33,085 bases of DNA from an uncultured Bacteroidales bacterium (GTDB lineage: Bacteria; Bacteroidota; Bacteroidia; Bacteroidales; UBA932): NCBI GenBank assembly GCA_945487035.1, contig CALYTI010000024.1:1-33085 (forward strand), read 5' to 3'. A model generated the notes under the pieces. That model searched no databases and had not been told where the DNA came from. It saw only the letters and a program-made list of their open reading frames with translations. Shown one piece after another: positions 16,751-25,710 of this stretch (position 1 is its first letter; each line of letters opens with the position of its first letter). The position numbers were made by a program, and so were the translations under genes.

Positions 16751-18571
16751 TTATAAGTTTTCGTAACCTGGAGTCTGAGTCCAAATCTTGTTTCCGTTTT
16801 CGTCAAGCAGCGACTTCTCGAGTACTGAGAACGGGATAGGGAACCATTTGCGTACAGCGGCCTTTGCTTTTGCATCGGTGACATACTGGATGTCGTTGAA
16901 CTTGTCGTAGCGGATGAGGTCGCGACGGCGAATCATCTCCCAGCTGAACTCACGTCCCCTCTCATCGAGAATCTGGTCAAGTGACCAGCCTGCAGGATCT
17001 CCGTAAGCATCTTTGAAGGCCTGCTCCGGATTGGTTGAGTAAGCAAAGCTTCTCTTCATGAGAGTCTTGAATGCAGGGAGGGTTGTTACTTCGTCAACTG
17101 AGCCTGCGCCACCGCGCTTGATAGCTTCAATCTTGTTCCAGAGAATCTCAGGATAGCGGATGATAGGCATATCGTTCTCACTGTACTTGTAGGTTCCGGT
17201 CTCGTCCATCTCCCACTTGTTGAGGCGGGCTCCGTCGAAGTTGTGTGCGTTGGAAAGGCTTGATACGCCGACATGAAGAACGGTAGGGGTTCCGTTAGGG
17301 TTCTCGTCATCCACAACATCCTCGTCAAGGTACAGGTCTTTTGAGTCCTTTCCTTTCTGAACTTCTCCTACGAACCATCCCCAAGTCTTGGTGTTGGCAG
17401 TGCCGTGGAGTTCGTATCCTGGACCGCGGACATCAGCATTGTAGTGTCCGCGCATCTTGTCGTTGTCGAAATAGTCCGCATCGCTGATTGCAGGTGCGTC
17501 CTTTGCCTTGAAGATTTCGAGGAACTGAGGCCTTGCGCAGAATCCGTTCCAGGTGTCAAGCAGAAGGTCCGGCTCGTAGTAGTACTGCATTCCGTAGTGA
17601 TGTGTATTGTAAGGGATACGCATCTTGTTCTTTACCTTGCCGAAATCGTGCTCGTCGTCTGTAAGACCGTTTTCTACAATGCAGAAGATATTCTCCCTGC
17701 TGTCATCGTTCTTGAGTGCGAAGTTGGCGAAATAGTCCTTCTCCACATCGTAGGAGTTAGCATTGATGACCATGTCGCAGCAGCGGACACAGTTGTCGTA
17801 GAAGCTGCCCTGATACTGCTCAGGTTTATCAATCAGCTTGAATACGTTGTCAGGAGTGCAACCGTAGCTCTCGGCATTGAGGTACAGCCTTGAAAGGAGA
17901 GCGTAGGCAAAGCCCTGGGTTGTCCTTCCGTAGTTGCTTGCACGGTTGGCATCATTGACAACAGCCATATTTGGAGCATTCCTCTCGAGGGTAGCTACCA
18001 GGTATGACCAAACCTCATAAGGCTCAAGAAGCGGACCCGTAACCTCTTCGAACTTCTCCGTGTAAGGGATGCGGCCGAAGCATTCGAAGAGCTGGTAGAA
18101 GTAGTAGGTACGCATTACCTCAACTTCTCCGAGGTACTGCTTGTACACATCCTCAGCCATATTCTCTTTGTAGGTGTTCAGAGTCTCGATAATCTGGTTG
18201 CAGAGCACCGCTCCGGACACGGTGACGTTCCATACTTCCTTGATGGCTTCACCTCTGTGGTCCCAGGTGTGAGTGTTCTGCCTGAGCCAGTATCCACCGT
18301 CGTTCCAGTCGTTGCCTCCGTTGCGCGGAACGCAAAGTCCCTCGTCAGCGGTGATGGTCATAAGTCCCCAATATCCCCAGTGGTCGTGGGTATATTTCAC
18401 ATTGGCATAAATCTGACCGACCTGCATAACCACATTTGCTTCGTTGGAAACCATATCCTCGATGGTAGGGTTTCCGTAGTTCACCTCTTCGAGCAACGAA
18501 TCGAGAGCGTTGCAGGCAGACAGTGAGCACATAAGTGCAGCGGCGGTCAAAGAATACAATATCTTTTTCAT
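16751..18571 (-). CDS. susD: SusD-like glycan-binding outer-membrane lipoprotein
   Basis: The 606-residue product has a lipoprotein signal (LMCSLSAC, Cys20) and typical SusD features: helical TPR-like regions (VEVMRTYYFYQLFECFGRIP; TTQGFAYALLSRLYLNAESY) and the conserved C-terminal part (ILDERGREFSWEMIRRRDLI, then WFPIPFSVLEKS). SusD sits as a lid on the SusC channel and captures glycan. Aromatic-rich segments (HWGYWGLMTITADEG; NDWNDGGYW) may form part of the starch site. It lies 8 nt after susC and 23 nt before the SusE-like gene. The starch substrate is inferred from the GH13/GH77 neighbours. Confidence 0.97.
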   Translation of the reverse strand: MKKILYSLTAAALMCSLSACNALDSLLEEVNYGNPTIEDMVSNEANVVMQVGQIYANVKYTHDHWGYWGLMTITADEGLCVPRNGGNDWNDGGYWLRQNTHTWDHRGEAIKEVWNVTVSGAVLCNQIIETLNTYKENMAEDVYKQYLGEVEVMRTYYFYQLFECFGRIPYTEKFEEVTGPLLEPYEVWSYLVATLERNAPNMAVVNDANRASNYGRTTQGFAYALLSRLYLNAESYGCTPDNVFKLIDKPEQYQGSFYDNCVRCCDMVINANSYDVEKDYFANFALKNDDSRENIFCIVENGLTDDEHDFGKVKNKMRIPYNTHHYGMQYYYEPDLLLDTWNGFCARPQFLEIFKAKDAPAISDADYFDNDKMRGHYNADVRGPGYELHGTANTKTWGWFVGEVQKGKDSKDLYLDEDVVDDENPNGTPTVLHVGVSSLSNAHNFDGARLNKWEMDETGTYKYSENDMPIIRYPEILWNKIEAIKRGGAGSVDEVTTLPAFKTLMKRSFAYSTNPEQAFKDAYGDPAGWSLDQILDERGREFSWEMIRRRDLIRYDKFNDIQYVTDAKAKAAVRKWFPIPFSVLEKSLLDENGNKIWTQTPGYENL

Positions 18572-18579
18572 CGTCTTGT

Positions 18580-21555
18580 CTATTTAAAAGAAATGTTAAC
18601 TCCAAAAAGCACAGTTGCAACTGTAGGGTAGAAGTCGCAATAGTCGATACCTGCGCTCCATACGCTGGTGGTGTTCACCTCAGGGTCCTGTCCGCTGTAA
18701 GCAGTGAGGGTTGCGAGGTTCTGACCGGTGACATAGACGCGGAGATGGTCAATCAGGCTCTTCTCCTTGAGCTTGAAGGTATAACCGACAGTAATGTTGT
18801 CAAGTTTCACGTAAGAACCGTCCTCGAGGTAGTAGTCAGAGAACTGCTCCTTGTTGCTGAGTACGGTATTGGTCTTGGACACATCCTTCATGAAGATGTT
18901 GTCGGCAGCTGAAGCTCTAGGACCGTAAGCCCAGCGGGTGAGGTTGAGAATCTTGTTTCCGACCACTCCGCGGAAGAATACGGTAGCATCGAGGTTCTTG
19001 TACCTGAAGGAGTTGTCCCAACCGAAGGTGAACCAAGGCTGAGCGTTGCCCAGTGGCTGGCGGTAGCCTTCAGCAGCACCTGCGCTGTCGATAACACCGC
19101 CTGCAGGGGTCTGGTAGTACCAGACGCCGTCCTTGATGGTGAGGAGCTTGTAGCCGTAGAAGGTTCCTACTGACTGACCCTCGATGAGAATCTGGGTGTT
19201 GGTGTTCATTATACCGTTCTCACCCACTCCACCGGAGGTTGTCTGCTTGTAGTTGAAGCCCTTCTCAGGGTCTGAAAGCCTGGTGATGACATTGTGGTTG
19301 TAGGACAGGGTTGGAGTCGTGGTCCAGGTGAAGTCATCGGTCTTCACAGGAATAGCGCTGATTGAGAGCTCGACACCGTAGCTGTCCATCACACCTGCGT
19401 TTGCGAGCAGGGTAGGATACTGGTAAGGAGGAGTAGGAACCTCGTAGTCCCAGAGAAGGTCCTTGGTGTGACGGTAGTAAGTATCGAAGCTACCTGAAAG
19501 CCTGTTGTCAAGCAGGGCGAAATCCACACCGAGGTTGTATTCGTATTTCTTCTCCCACTTCAGATCAGGGTTCACATTCTGGCTGACGGTGTAGGTGTTC
19601 ACATAAGCACCGTTGTACCAGAAGGTACCTCCGTTGGAAAGAAGGGCGACTGACTTGAGGTCTGAACCGAGGTTGTTTCCGGTTACACCGAAGCCGAGAC
19701 GGAGCTTGAGGTCATTCACTGAACTTACTTCCTCCATAAACTCTTCTCCGGCAACTCTCCAACCGAGGCTGACTGCAGGGAAGAGACCCCATTTGTTGTT
19801 CTTGCCGAAGCGGGAAGAACCCTCACGGCGCAGGGATGCGGAAACGAGATACTTGTCTGCGTAGTTGTAGTTTACACGGCCGAAGAGCGCAATCAGAGTG
19901 TTGGAATTGCGGTAAGAGGATGCCTTGAGGTAGGTCTTCTCAGCATCACCGTTACCGATCTGATAGTACTTCATGCTCTCTGTAGGGAAGCCCTTGTTCT
20001 CTATGCTTTCTCCATCGTAGAAGAAGTTCTGGTATGAGAAACCGGCAACGGCAGCCACATTGTGCTTGCCGAATGAGCGGCTGTAGTCAGCAGTGATTTC
20101 GAACAGCTTGTTCATGCTGTTGTCGTTTCCTCTTCCTGCCTTTCCTGAGCCGTCAAGGTCAGTGTTGATGGTCTTGTTAGCCCAGTAATTGTTGTTGTCT
20201 CCCTCTTCGAAGGCGGCGAAGGCATTCAACTTGAGGCCTGCCACTGGCTTTACATTGAGGGTGGCTTTCACAGAACCGCGGAAGTAGTTGCCGGTCTGGT
20301 AAGACTCCTTCTGGTTCATGTTCTCCACAGGGTTGGAAAGACCTGTTCCCTGAGGCTTGTAGTATCCGTTCTCGTTGGAAGGGTCATAGATAGGAATGGT
20401 AGGGTTGAGGATGGCTGCCATCTTGAAGTCTCCGCAGAAATAGTCGTTGCGGTATTTCATATAAGAGAAGTCGTAGGCAAGGTTGAGCCAGCCGTCAAGA
20501 GCCTTCTGGGAAGCGGCAATCTTGGCGATAACTTCGTTTCTCTCATTGTTGCGGGCGATACCCTCAGCGTCCTTGTAGCTTACGGAAGCACGGTAGTTGA
20601 ACTTGCTGGAAGCACCGGAAATCGCAATGTTGTGGCTCTGGGTGATGGCTGCCTTCCTGGTAATAGCTGACATCCAGTCAGTCTGGTAAGGGTTGCCGTC
20701 TTCGTCCCTGAGTATGGTAGGAGTGACGACTCCGCCGCTGAGCTCGCTGAGGTTGATGAACTCTTCAGGGGTAGCCATTCCGAGGTCACCGTTGCGGAAG
20801 GAAGCGGAAGCGTAGCCGGCATACTCTACGTGGGTCACAGGAACATCGTTGAAGTTCTCGCCGCGCTTGGTGGAGATGATAATCACACCGTTGGTACCGC
20901 GGGTACCGTAGATAGCGGCTGCAGAACCGTCCTTGAGCACGTCCATAGAGGCGATTTCATCAGGAGAGATATTGTCGATGTTGCTTACCGGCACTCCGTC
21001 CACAATGTAGAGCGGGCTGGTACCTGCACCCTTGTCGAGAGTGGAGAAACCGCGAATCTGCACGCTGAAACCTGTAGATGTAGGGTCTGAGGTCTGGCGG
21101 CTGATATTAAGACCGGCAACCTTACCCTGAAGGAGACCCATAGGGTTGGTCTTGACACCGGCATTGAAGTCTTCAGCCTTTACGGAAGCTACAGAGCTGG
21201 TCACTTCCTTCTTCTTCTGTGAACCGTAACCGATAACGACTACGTCCTCAAGAAGAACGGAATCCTCACTCAGCATTACTTTTGCCGGAACGGCAGAAGC
21301 CTTGAAAGACTGGGTGGTATAGCCGATGCAGGAAATTTCCACGGTTGCGTCCGCAGATGATACTTTGAGCGTATAGGCTCCGTCGATATCGGTGATGGTA
21401 CCGTTGGAGGTGCCCTGTTCGAGCACCGTTGCACCAATCACCGGACCGAGCGAATCCTCGATTACGCCTTTTACCTCGTAGCTCTGAGCGGCTACGTTTG
21501 CGGAGAATACTGCAGATGCTGCAGCTGCCGCAAGAATGGTCATTATGCGTTTCAT
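18580..21555 (-). CDS. susC: SusC-like TonB-dependent oligosaccharide transporter
   Basis: The 991-residue outer-membrane receptor has a signal peptide (cleavage near VAAQSYEVKG), an N-terminal carboxypeptidase-regulatory-like domain (VKGVIEDSLGPVIGATVLEQ, then TDIDGAYTL), a DVVVIGYG segment, and a plug domain (SPLYIVDGVPVSNIDNISPD; DVLKDGSAAAIYGTRGTNGV). A beta-barrel of about 750 residues ends in FGVNISFK with a C-terminal aromatic-Lys pair. With SusD it imports glycan fragments using energy from TonB/ExbBD. No N-terminal sigma-regulator interaction domain (STN) is visible, so control is probably not by an ECF sigma/anti-sigma pair. It lies 14 nt after the permease gene. Confidence 0.97.
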   Translation of the reverse strand: MKRIMTILAAAAASAVFSANVAAQSYEVKGVIEDSLGPVIGATVLEQGTSNGTITDIDGAYTLKVSSADATVEISCIGYTTQSFKASAVPAKVMLSEDSVLLEDVVVIGYGSQKKKEVTSSVASVKAEDFNAGVKTNPMGLLQGKVAGLNISRQTSDPTSTGFSVQIRGFSTLDKGAGTSPLYIVDGVPVSNIDNISPDEIASMDVLKDGSAAAIYGTRGTNGVIIISTKRGENFNDVPVTHVEYAGYASASFRNGDLGMATPEEFINLSELSGGVVTPTILRDEDGNPYQTDWMSAITRKAAITQSHNIAISGASSKFNYRASVSYKDAEGIARNNERNEVIAKIAASQKALDGWLNLAYDFSYMKYRNDYFCGDFKMAAILNPTIPIYDPSNENGYYKPQGTGLSNPVENMNQKESYQTGNYFRGSVKATLNVKPVAGLKLNAFAAFEEGDNNNYWANKTINTDLDGSGKAGRGNDNSMNKLFEITADYSRSFGKHNVAAVAGFSYQNFFYDGESIENKGFPTESMKYYQIGNGDAEKTYLKASSYRNSNTLIALFGRVNYNYADKYLVSASLRREGSSRFGKNNKWGLFPAVSLGWRVAGEEFMEEVSSVNDLKLRLGFGVTGNNLGSDLKSVALLSNGGTFWYNGAYVNTYTVSQNVNPDLKWEKKYEYNLGVDFALLDNRLSGSFDTYYRHTKDLLWDYEVPTPPYQYPTLLANAGVMDSYGVELSISAIPVKTDDFTWTTTPTLSYNHNVITRLSDPEKGFNYKQTTSGGVGENGIMNTNTQILIEGQSVGTFYGYKLLTIKDGVWYYQTPAGGVIDSAGAAEGYRQPLGNAQPWFTFGWDNSFRYKNLDATVFFRGVVGNKILNLTRWAYGPRASAADNIFMKDVSKTNTVLSNKEQFSDYYLEDGSYVKLDNITVGYTFKLKEKSLIDHLRVYVTGQNLATLTAYSGQDPEVNTTSVWSAGIDYCDFYPTVATVLFGVNISFK

Positions 21556-21569
21556 TAATATTAGTGGAA

Positions 21570-22907
21570 TTAGTTATTCTTTCTTTCTTCAATCAGTCCT
21601 ACGGCAAGCGCACCGCACAGCAGCAGGACGGCGGCAACGAGAAACATTGCAGCCTGTGAGCCTCCGATGAGCTTGAGGATTCCGCCGCCGGTAGCAGCCG
21701 CAACAATCTGCGGAAGGCAGATGGCGCAGTTGAACAGGCCGAGGTAGGTTCCGATATGGTTCCCGCTCAGCGCGTTGGTCACAAAGGTGAAAGGAATGGA
21801 AAGCACTGCACCCCAGCAAACGCCAATCAGCATAAAGCTGAGGAAGAGCACGTACTGGTTATGGATGAAGAACACCGATGCAAATCCTGCCGCACCGAGG
21901 ATGAGGCTAGTCACATAGGCTCCCCTGAGAGTCTTGAACTTAGGGATGGCGATAGCCCAGAGCATAGCTCCAATGGCCTCGACGGCAAAGAGTACGCCCA
22001 CCCAGTTGCCCGCGGCCTGGTAGTCGGCGGACTTCACGTCCGAGGTGCCCCAGCAGGTATCGGCAATCGCGCCGTTGGTGTAGGTCCAGAGGAAAAGGAA
22101 GGCTGCCCAGCAGAAGAACTGCACAAGGCTGACGGTCCAGAAAGTCTTAGGAGCCTTCGCAAGAAGCTTGATGAAGCCCGGATTGTCAGTTTTGCCCCCC
22201 TTATCAGCCTTTTCTTCTATGCCGTGGAACTCGGCATACTCCTTAGGGTTCATCTCCTTGACATTGAGGCAGGTATAGAGAACACAGAGGATGAGGATGG
22301 CGGCACCGCAGTAGAAACTCCATATTACTGAGTCAGGCACTACGCCTTCAGGGGCGGTGTTGGAAATGCCAATCCAGGTGAAGAAGATAGGGAAGAGGTA
22401 ACCGAAGAGGCTACCTGCGTTGCACAGGAAGCTCTGGGTGCTGTATGCCTGGGCCTTCTGCTCCTCGCTGACCATATCGCCCACCATCATCTTGAACGGC
22501 TGCATAGCCACATTGATGGAGGTGTCGAGGAAGATGAGGCTGAAAAGGCCGAACCACATCGCGCTGTTGAGGCCGAGGAAAACATAGGCCTTGTTGAGAT
22601 TAAGGCTGCCCGCATTAGGAAGCAGCAGCATCACAAGCACGGCTATGATGGCTCCGACCAGCAGATATGGCTTGCGGCGTCCCAGACGACACCAGGTTTT
22701 GTCCGACCACTTTCCGATAAGCGGCTGGACTATCATACCCATCAGCGGCGGGAGTATCCAGAAAAAGCTGAGCTGGTGCGGGTCGGCACCGAGAGTTGCA
22801 AAAATGCGGGAAATATTCGCCGACTGCAGGGCGTATGCTATCTGCACGCCGAAAAAACCGAAATTCAGATTGAATATCTGACGAAATGAGAGTGTTTTAT
22901 TGGCCAT
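21570..22907 (-). CDS. MFS/GPH-family sugar permease (SLC45/sucrose-maltose porter-like)
   Basis: The 445-residue inner-membrane protein has about 12 hydrophobic segments. The loop after helix 2 reads GKWSDKTWCRLGRRKPYLL, the RxGRR signature of glycoside-pentoside-hexuronide and SLC45-type sugar transporters. Position as first gene of the starch operon suggests import of maltose or malto-oligosaccharides from periplasm to cytoplasm, feeding MalQ. The N-terminus (MANKTLSFRQIFNLNFGFFG) has no cleavable signal, as expected. A symporter mechanism is known for the family but not shown here. Confidence 0.9.
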   Translation of the reverse strand: MANKTLSFRQIFNLNFGFFGVQIAYALQSANISRIFATLGADPHQLSFFWILPPLMGMIVQPLIGKWSDKTWCRLGRRKPYLLVGAIIAVLVMLLLPNAGSLNLNKAYVFLGLNSAMWFGLFSLIFLDTSINVAMQPFKMMVGDMVSEEQKAQAYSTQSFLCNAGSLFGYLFPIFFTWIGISNTAPEGVVPDSVIWSFYCGAAILILCVLYTCLNVKEMNPKEYAEFHGIEEKADKGGKTDNPGFIKLLAKAPKTFWTVSLVQFFCWAAFLFLWTYTNGAIADTCWGTSDVKSADYQAAGNWVGVLFAVEAIGAMLWAIAIPKFKTLRGAYVTSLILGAAGFASVFFIHNQYVLFLSFMLIGVCWGAVLSIPFTFVTNALSGNHIGTYLGLFNCAICLPQIVAAATGGGILKLIGGSQAAMFLVAAVLLLCGALAVGLIEERKNN

Positions 22908-22926
22908 TTTAGTGTAATTCAGCCCC

Positions 22927-22934
22927 CGAAGGTA
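22927..22934 (-). promoter_or_regulatory. Imperfect -7 box for the starch operon
   Basis: The minus strand reads TACCTTCG, one base off TAnnTTTG, 19 nt before the permease ATG. No -33 TTG element is visible at a fitting distance. A weak promoter of this kind would fit positive control, for instance by the divergent LytTR regulator, but this is inference. Confidence 0.3.
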
Positions 22935-23021
22935 TAGACTTCTTTCCTATTATTTATATGTGTTTTGACGAAATGCCGCAAGTGAATGATGAATTGCGCA
23001 AATATTGGGATAAATTTTTAT

Positions 23022-23029
23022 TAAATTTG
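23022..23029 (+). promoter_or_regulatory. -7 box directly before the sensor kinase start
   Basis: TAAATTTG matches TAnnTTTG exactly and ends only 4 nt before the kinase ATG (23034), so transcription would start at or next to the start codon. The 126-bp gap 22908-23033 is the divergent control region. It also holds the palindrome TTGCGCAA (22994-23001), a possible but unproven operator. Confidence 0.45.
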
Positions 23030-23033
23030 TGCT

Positions 23034-24167
23034 ATGAGTTCTGGCCTGAAAGACACATCTGTGATTATCCCCTTCGCGGTAGCCCACGCTGCGACGGCTC
23101 TTGCCTGCCGCTATCTCGGCCTGCAGGACGATGTGCTGCTTACCATACTCACTATGCTCCTTACTATGGTGATTTGTATGCGCAGGAGGATGAGCACAAT
23201 GTTTATGGCAATAGCGATTCTGCTCATCAATGTCTTCGGCTTTGCGCTGGGTTTCCTGTTTTCCGAACTGTTGGGTTTCGTTTCTTCCAACCCTCTGGTC
23301 ATCTATCCTATTTCAACTTTCCTTACGACTGTCATTATAGGTTTTGCCATTTCCGGCTTTGCTGCCCTCTACAGCCGAAGGCGCCGCGAAGAGAGCTCGG
23401 AGAATGCTCTGATTTGGCTGCTTCTCGCCTTCATCATAGTCATCACCGTGCGACTCATCCTGATAATGCCGCTTTCGGACGCGAAGATTAGGACCGATTC
23501 CCTCAATATGCTTCTGAACTACACATTCAGCTGCCTTGCCATTGCGGTGGTCGTAGTCTATACCATACGCGCCCTGCGCCAAAGGGACGAGGAGCTGGAG
23601 AGGGCCCATCTTGCGCAGTACCGCTATATGAAGCTCAAGCAGCAGGTGAATCCGCACTTCCTCTTCAACTCGCTCAACATCCTGGACTGTATGATTCAGG
23701 AGCAGAGCCCCGAGCGCGCAAGCCTCTACACCCACAAGCTGGCTGAGGTGTACAGGTATATGATACGTAACGAGGAAGAGAAGCTGGTGCCGCTGAGCGA
23801 GGAGATGGATTTTGTCGAGAAATATGTCAGCCTGCTGATGGTCCGGTTCACCGAAGGGCTTGAAGTAGAGAGTGATATCCCTCCCGAGGCTATGAGGCGC
23901 AGCGTAGTGCCGTGCTGCATACAGCTGCTGATTGAGAATGCCACGAAGCACAATGCGGTAAAGGAAGAAAATCCGCTGAGAATCAGCATTTTTGTTGAAG
24001 GTGATGAAATCTGCGTAACCAATAACCTCTGCCCTAAGGTAGGCCGCCACTCCTCCACCGGGCTGGGACTTGCCTACATCAGGCAGCAATATATGGACCT
24101 CTCCGGCAAGGAAATAGAGGCCCGCAAAACCAACACTGAATTTATAGCCAAACTGCCACTGTTATGA
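23034..24167 (+). CDS. LytS-type sensor histidine kinase
   Basis: The 377-residue membrane kinase has about five to six hydrophobic segments in residues 8-180, then a short coiled region and a His_kinase (LytS/YehU-type) domain. The phospho-acceptor is His208 in VNPHFLFNSLN. The ATP-binding domain shows an N-box (LLIENATKHN, Asn302) and a G-box (STGLGLAYI, about 341-349). There is no separate sensor domain, so the signal is probably sensed within or near the membrane. Its stop overlaps the start of the response regulator (ATGA), so the pair is co-translated. It is transcribed divergently from the starch operon, and control of that operon is the simplest hypothesis. Confidence 0.93.
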   Translation: MSSGLKDTSVIIPFAVAHAATALACRYLGLQDDVLLTILTMLLTMVICMRRRMSTMFMAIAILLINVFGFALGFLFSELLGFVSSNPLVIYPISTFLTTVIIGFAISGFAALYSRRRREESSENALIWLLLAFIIVITVRLILIMPLSDAKIRTDSLNMLLNYTFSCLAIAVVVVYTIRALRQRDEELERAHLAQYRYMKLKQQVNPHFLFNSLNILDCMIQEQSPERASLYTHKLAEVYRYMIRNEEEKLVPLSEEMDFVEKYVSLLMVRFTEGLEVESDIPPEAMRRSVVPCCIQLLIENATKHNAVKEENPLRISIFVEGDEICVTNNLCPKVGRHSSTGLGLAYIRQQYMDLSGKEIEARKTNTEFIAKLPLL

Positions 24168-24910
24168 AAGCTCTGATTGTCGAGGACGAGAAAATGGCTC
24201 AGGCCAATCTCGCAAGAATGCTCAAAAAGGCATTTCCGGAAATGGAAATTGTCGCGATGATAGACAGCGTCCGTGGGGCTGTGGAATTTCTTTCCGCAGG
24301 CCCGGAACTCGATGTGATTTTTATGGATGTGGAGCTTGCGGACGGAATCTGTTTCGAGATTTTCCGATGCGTACAGGTAAGTGCTCCTGTGATTATGACC
24401 ACGGCCTATGATTCCTATGCCGTGAAGGCCTTCGAAGCCGGCTCAATAGATTATCTGCTCAAACCAATTGAACAGGATGCGCTTCTGAGAGCTGTCGGAA
24501 GGGCCCGTGAACGTCAGGATTCCTCCGCGGGAATCGAGAAATTGCTTGCAGTTCTGGGGCAGGGCGCCAAACCGTACAAGGAGAAATCCGTGGTGCGTTG
24601 CGGAGACAGGATTATCCCTATTCACAGCAGCGACATTGCCTTCTTCTTCTCCGAAGACAAGGCAAATTACCTTATGACTCACAAAGGTGAGAAATATATG
24701 ATAGAGTCCACCATCGATGCGCTTGAGAGCGAACTGGACCCGAAGAAGTTCTACCGCATATCGAGAGGGTGCATTATCTCTTTTGATGCAATAAAAAGCG
24801 TCTCGCGCAATGCTGCGGGACGCCTTGTGGTGGTTTCCGAGCCCCCGGCTCCGGTGGAACTGAGCGTTTCGCGGGCCCGGGCTGACGGCTTCATCTCCTG
24901 GCTCGAATAG
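24164..24910 (+). CDS. LytTR-family response regulator
   Basis: The 248-residue protein has a receiver domain (acidic pair Glu7/Asp8, phospho-acceptor Asp55 in IFMDVELADG, conserved Thr in MTTAYDSYA, Lys in LLKP) followed by a LytTR DNA-binding domain (about 145-245; KSVVRCGDRIIPI, then FYRISRGCIISFDAI). LytTR regulators bind paired direct repeats upstream of target promoters. It overlaps the kinase gene by 4 bp and ends 1 nt before the converging SDR gene, with no terminator between. Its target is not shown by sequence; the divergent starch operon is the nearest candidate. Confidence 0.94.
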   Translation: MKALIVEDEKMAQANLARMLKKAFPEMEIVAMIDSVRGAVEFLSAGPELDVIFMDVELADGICFEIFRCVQVSAPVIMTTAYDSYAVKAFEAGSIDYLLKPIEQDALLRAVGRARERQDSSAGIEKLLAVLGQGAKPYKEKSVVRCGDRIIPIHSSDIAFFFSEDKANYLMTHKGEKYMIESTIDALESELDPKKFYRISRGCIISFDAIKSVSRNAAGRLVVVSEPPAPVELSVSRARADGFISWLE

Positions 24911-24911
24911 C

Positions 24912-25706
24912 TTATACCTTGTAGTACACCGACATTACCCAGGCGAAGGCTCGGGGCGGCAGGATTGTGCGTGCCACTACCGCAAGCTTCTGGAGAGGGT
25001 TGGCGATGACATAGCGGTAGCCCGGACGCTTCTTCCTTATTATTTTGGAAATCTTTTTGGCGAGGAACTCCGGTTTGAGGCCGGTGGTCTCGTCGTGCTC
25101 TATGCCCTCGAGGGATTTGGCGTAGCCTGGATAGACTTCGTGCACCTGCGGGTTGTCCACGCTTTTGCGCTGGGCGGTGAAGGAGGTTGCGAAGTCGCCC
25201 GGCTCAATGGTTGTGATGTTGATGCCGAATTTGCGTATTTCCAGGCGCAGGGCCTCGCAATAACCTTCGATGGCAAACTTGGAAGCGCTGTACATTCCCT
25301 GGAACGGAAGTCCGACGAGGCCGCCTATCGAGCTGAGGCAGATGATGTGCCCGTGGCCCTGGGCGCGCATTATAGGTACTACCTCGCGTATGTAGCGCAC
25401 CATTCCCATAAAGTTCACATCCATCTGGCGCTGGCAGTCCTCTATGCTGCAGAACTCCAGCGGTCCGCCTATTCCCATTCCGGCATTGTTGATGAAGACA
25501 TCGATTCTTCCCTGCTCGTCCATTACCTGTCGGACAGCCGCCTCCACCTCCTGCTGGACGGTGGATTCGGCCTTGATGTAATCTACTCCGGGGATGAGTT
25601 CCTTTGCCTTGCGGTGGGTGCCATAGACGGTGTGTCCTTCTGCGCTGAGGCGCTCGGCCATAGCCTTCCCGAAGCCGGAGGTGATGCCTGTAATGAGGAT
25701 AACCAT
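24912..25706 (-). CDS. Short-chain dehydrogenase/reductase (SDR), possible 3-ketosphinganine reductase
   Basis: The 264-residue classical SDR has the cofactor motif TGITSGFG (6-13), NNAG (73-76), and the catalytic triad Ser126, Tyr139, Lys143 (YSASK). The C-terminal 40 residues are basic and hydrophobic (RKKRPGYRYVIANPLQKLAV), suggesting membrane contact. It begins 4 nt after the serine palmitoyltransferase-like gene. The reductase that follows serine palmitoyltransferase in sphingolipid synthesis is itself an SDR in eukaryotes, so reduction of 3-ketodihydrosphingosine is a reasonable inference from context. Fold and motifs alone do not give the substrate. Confidence 0.88.
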   Translation of the reverse strand: MVILITGITSGFGKAMAERLSAEGHTVYGTHRKAKELIPGVDYIKAESTVQQEVEAAVRQVMDEQGRIDVFINNAGMGIGGPLEFCSIEDCQRQMDVNFMGMVRYIREVVPIMRAQGHGHIICLSSIGGLVGLPFQGMYSASKFAIEGYCEALRLEIRKFGINITTIEPGDFATSFTAQRKSVDNPQVHEVYPGYAKSLEGIEHDETTGLKPEFLAKKISKIIRKKRPGYRYVIANPLQKLAVVARTILPPRAFAWVMSVYYKV

Positions 25707-25710
25707 AGCT

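Noticed and set aside
22994..23001. TTGCGCAA palindrome in the divergent promoter as a regulator site
   Set aside because: Eight bases are too few to claim an operator, and LytTR proteins prefer direct repeats; noted only as a possibility.
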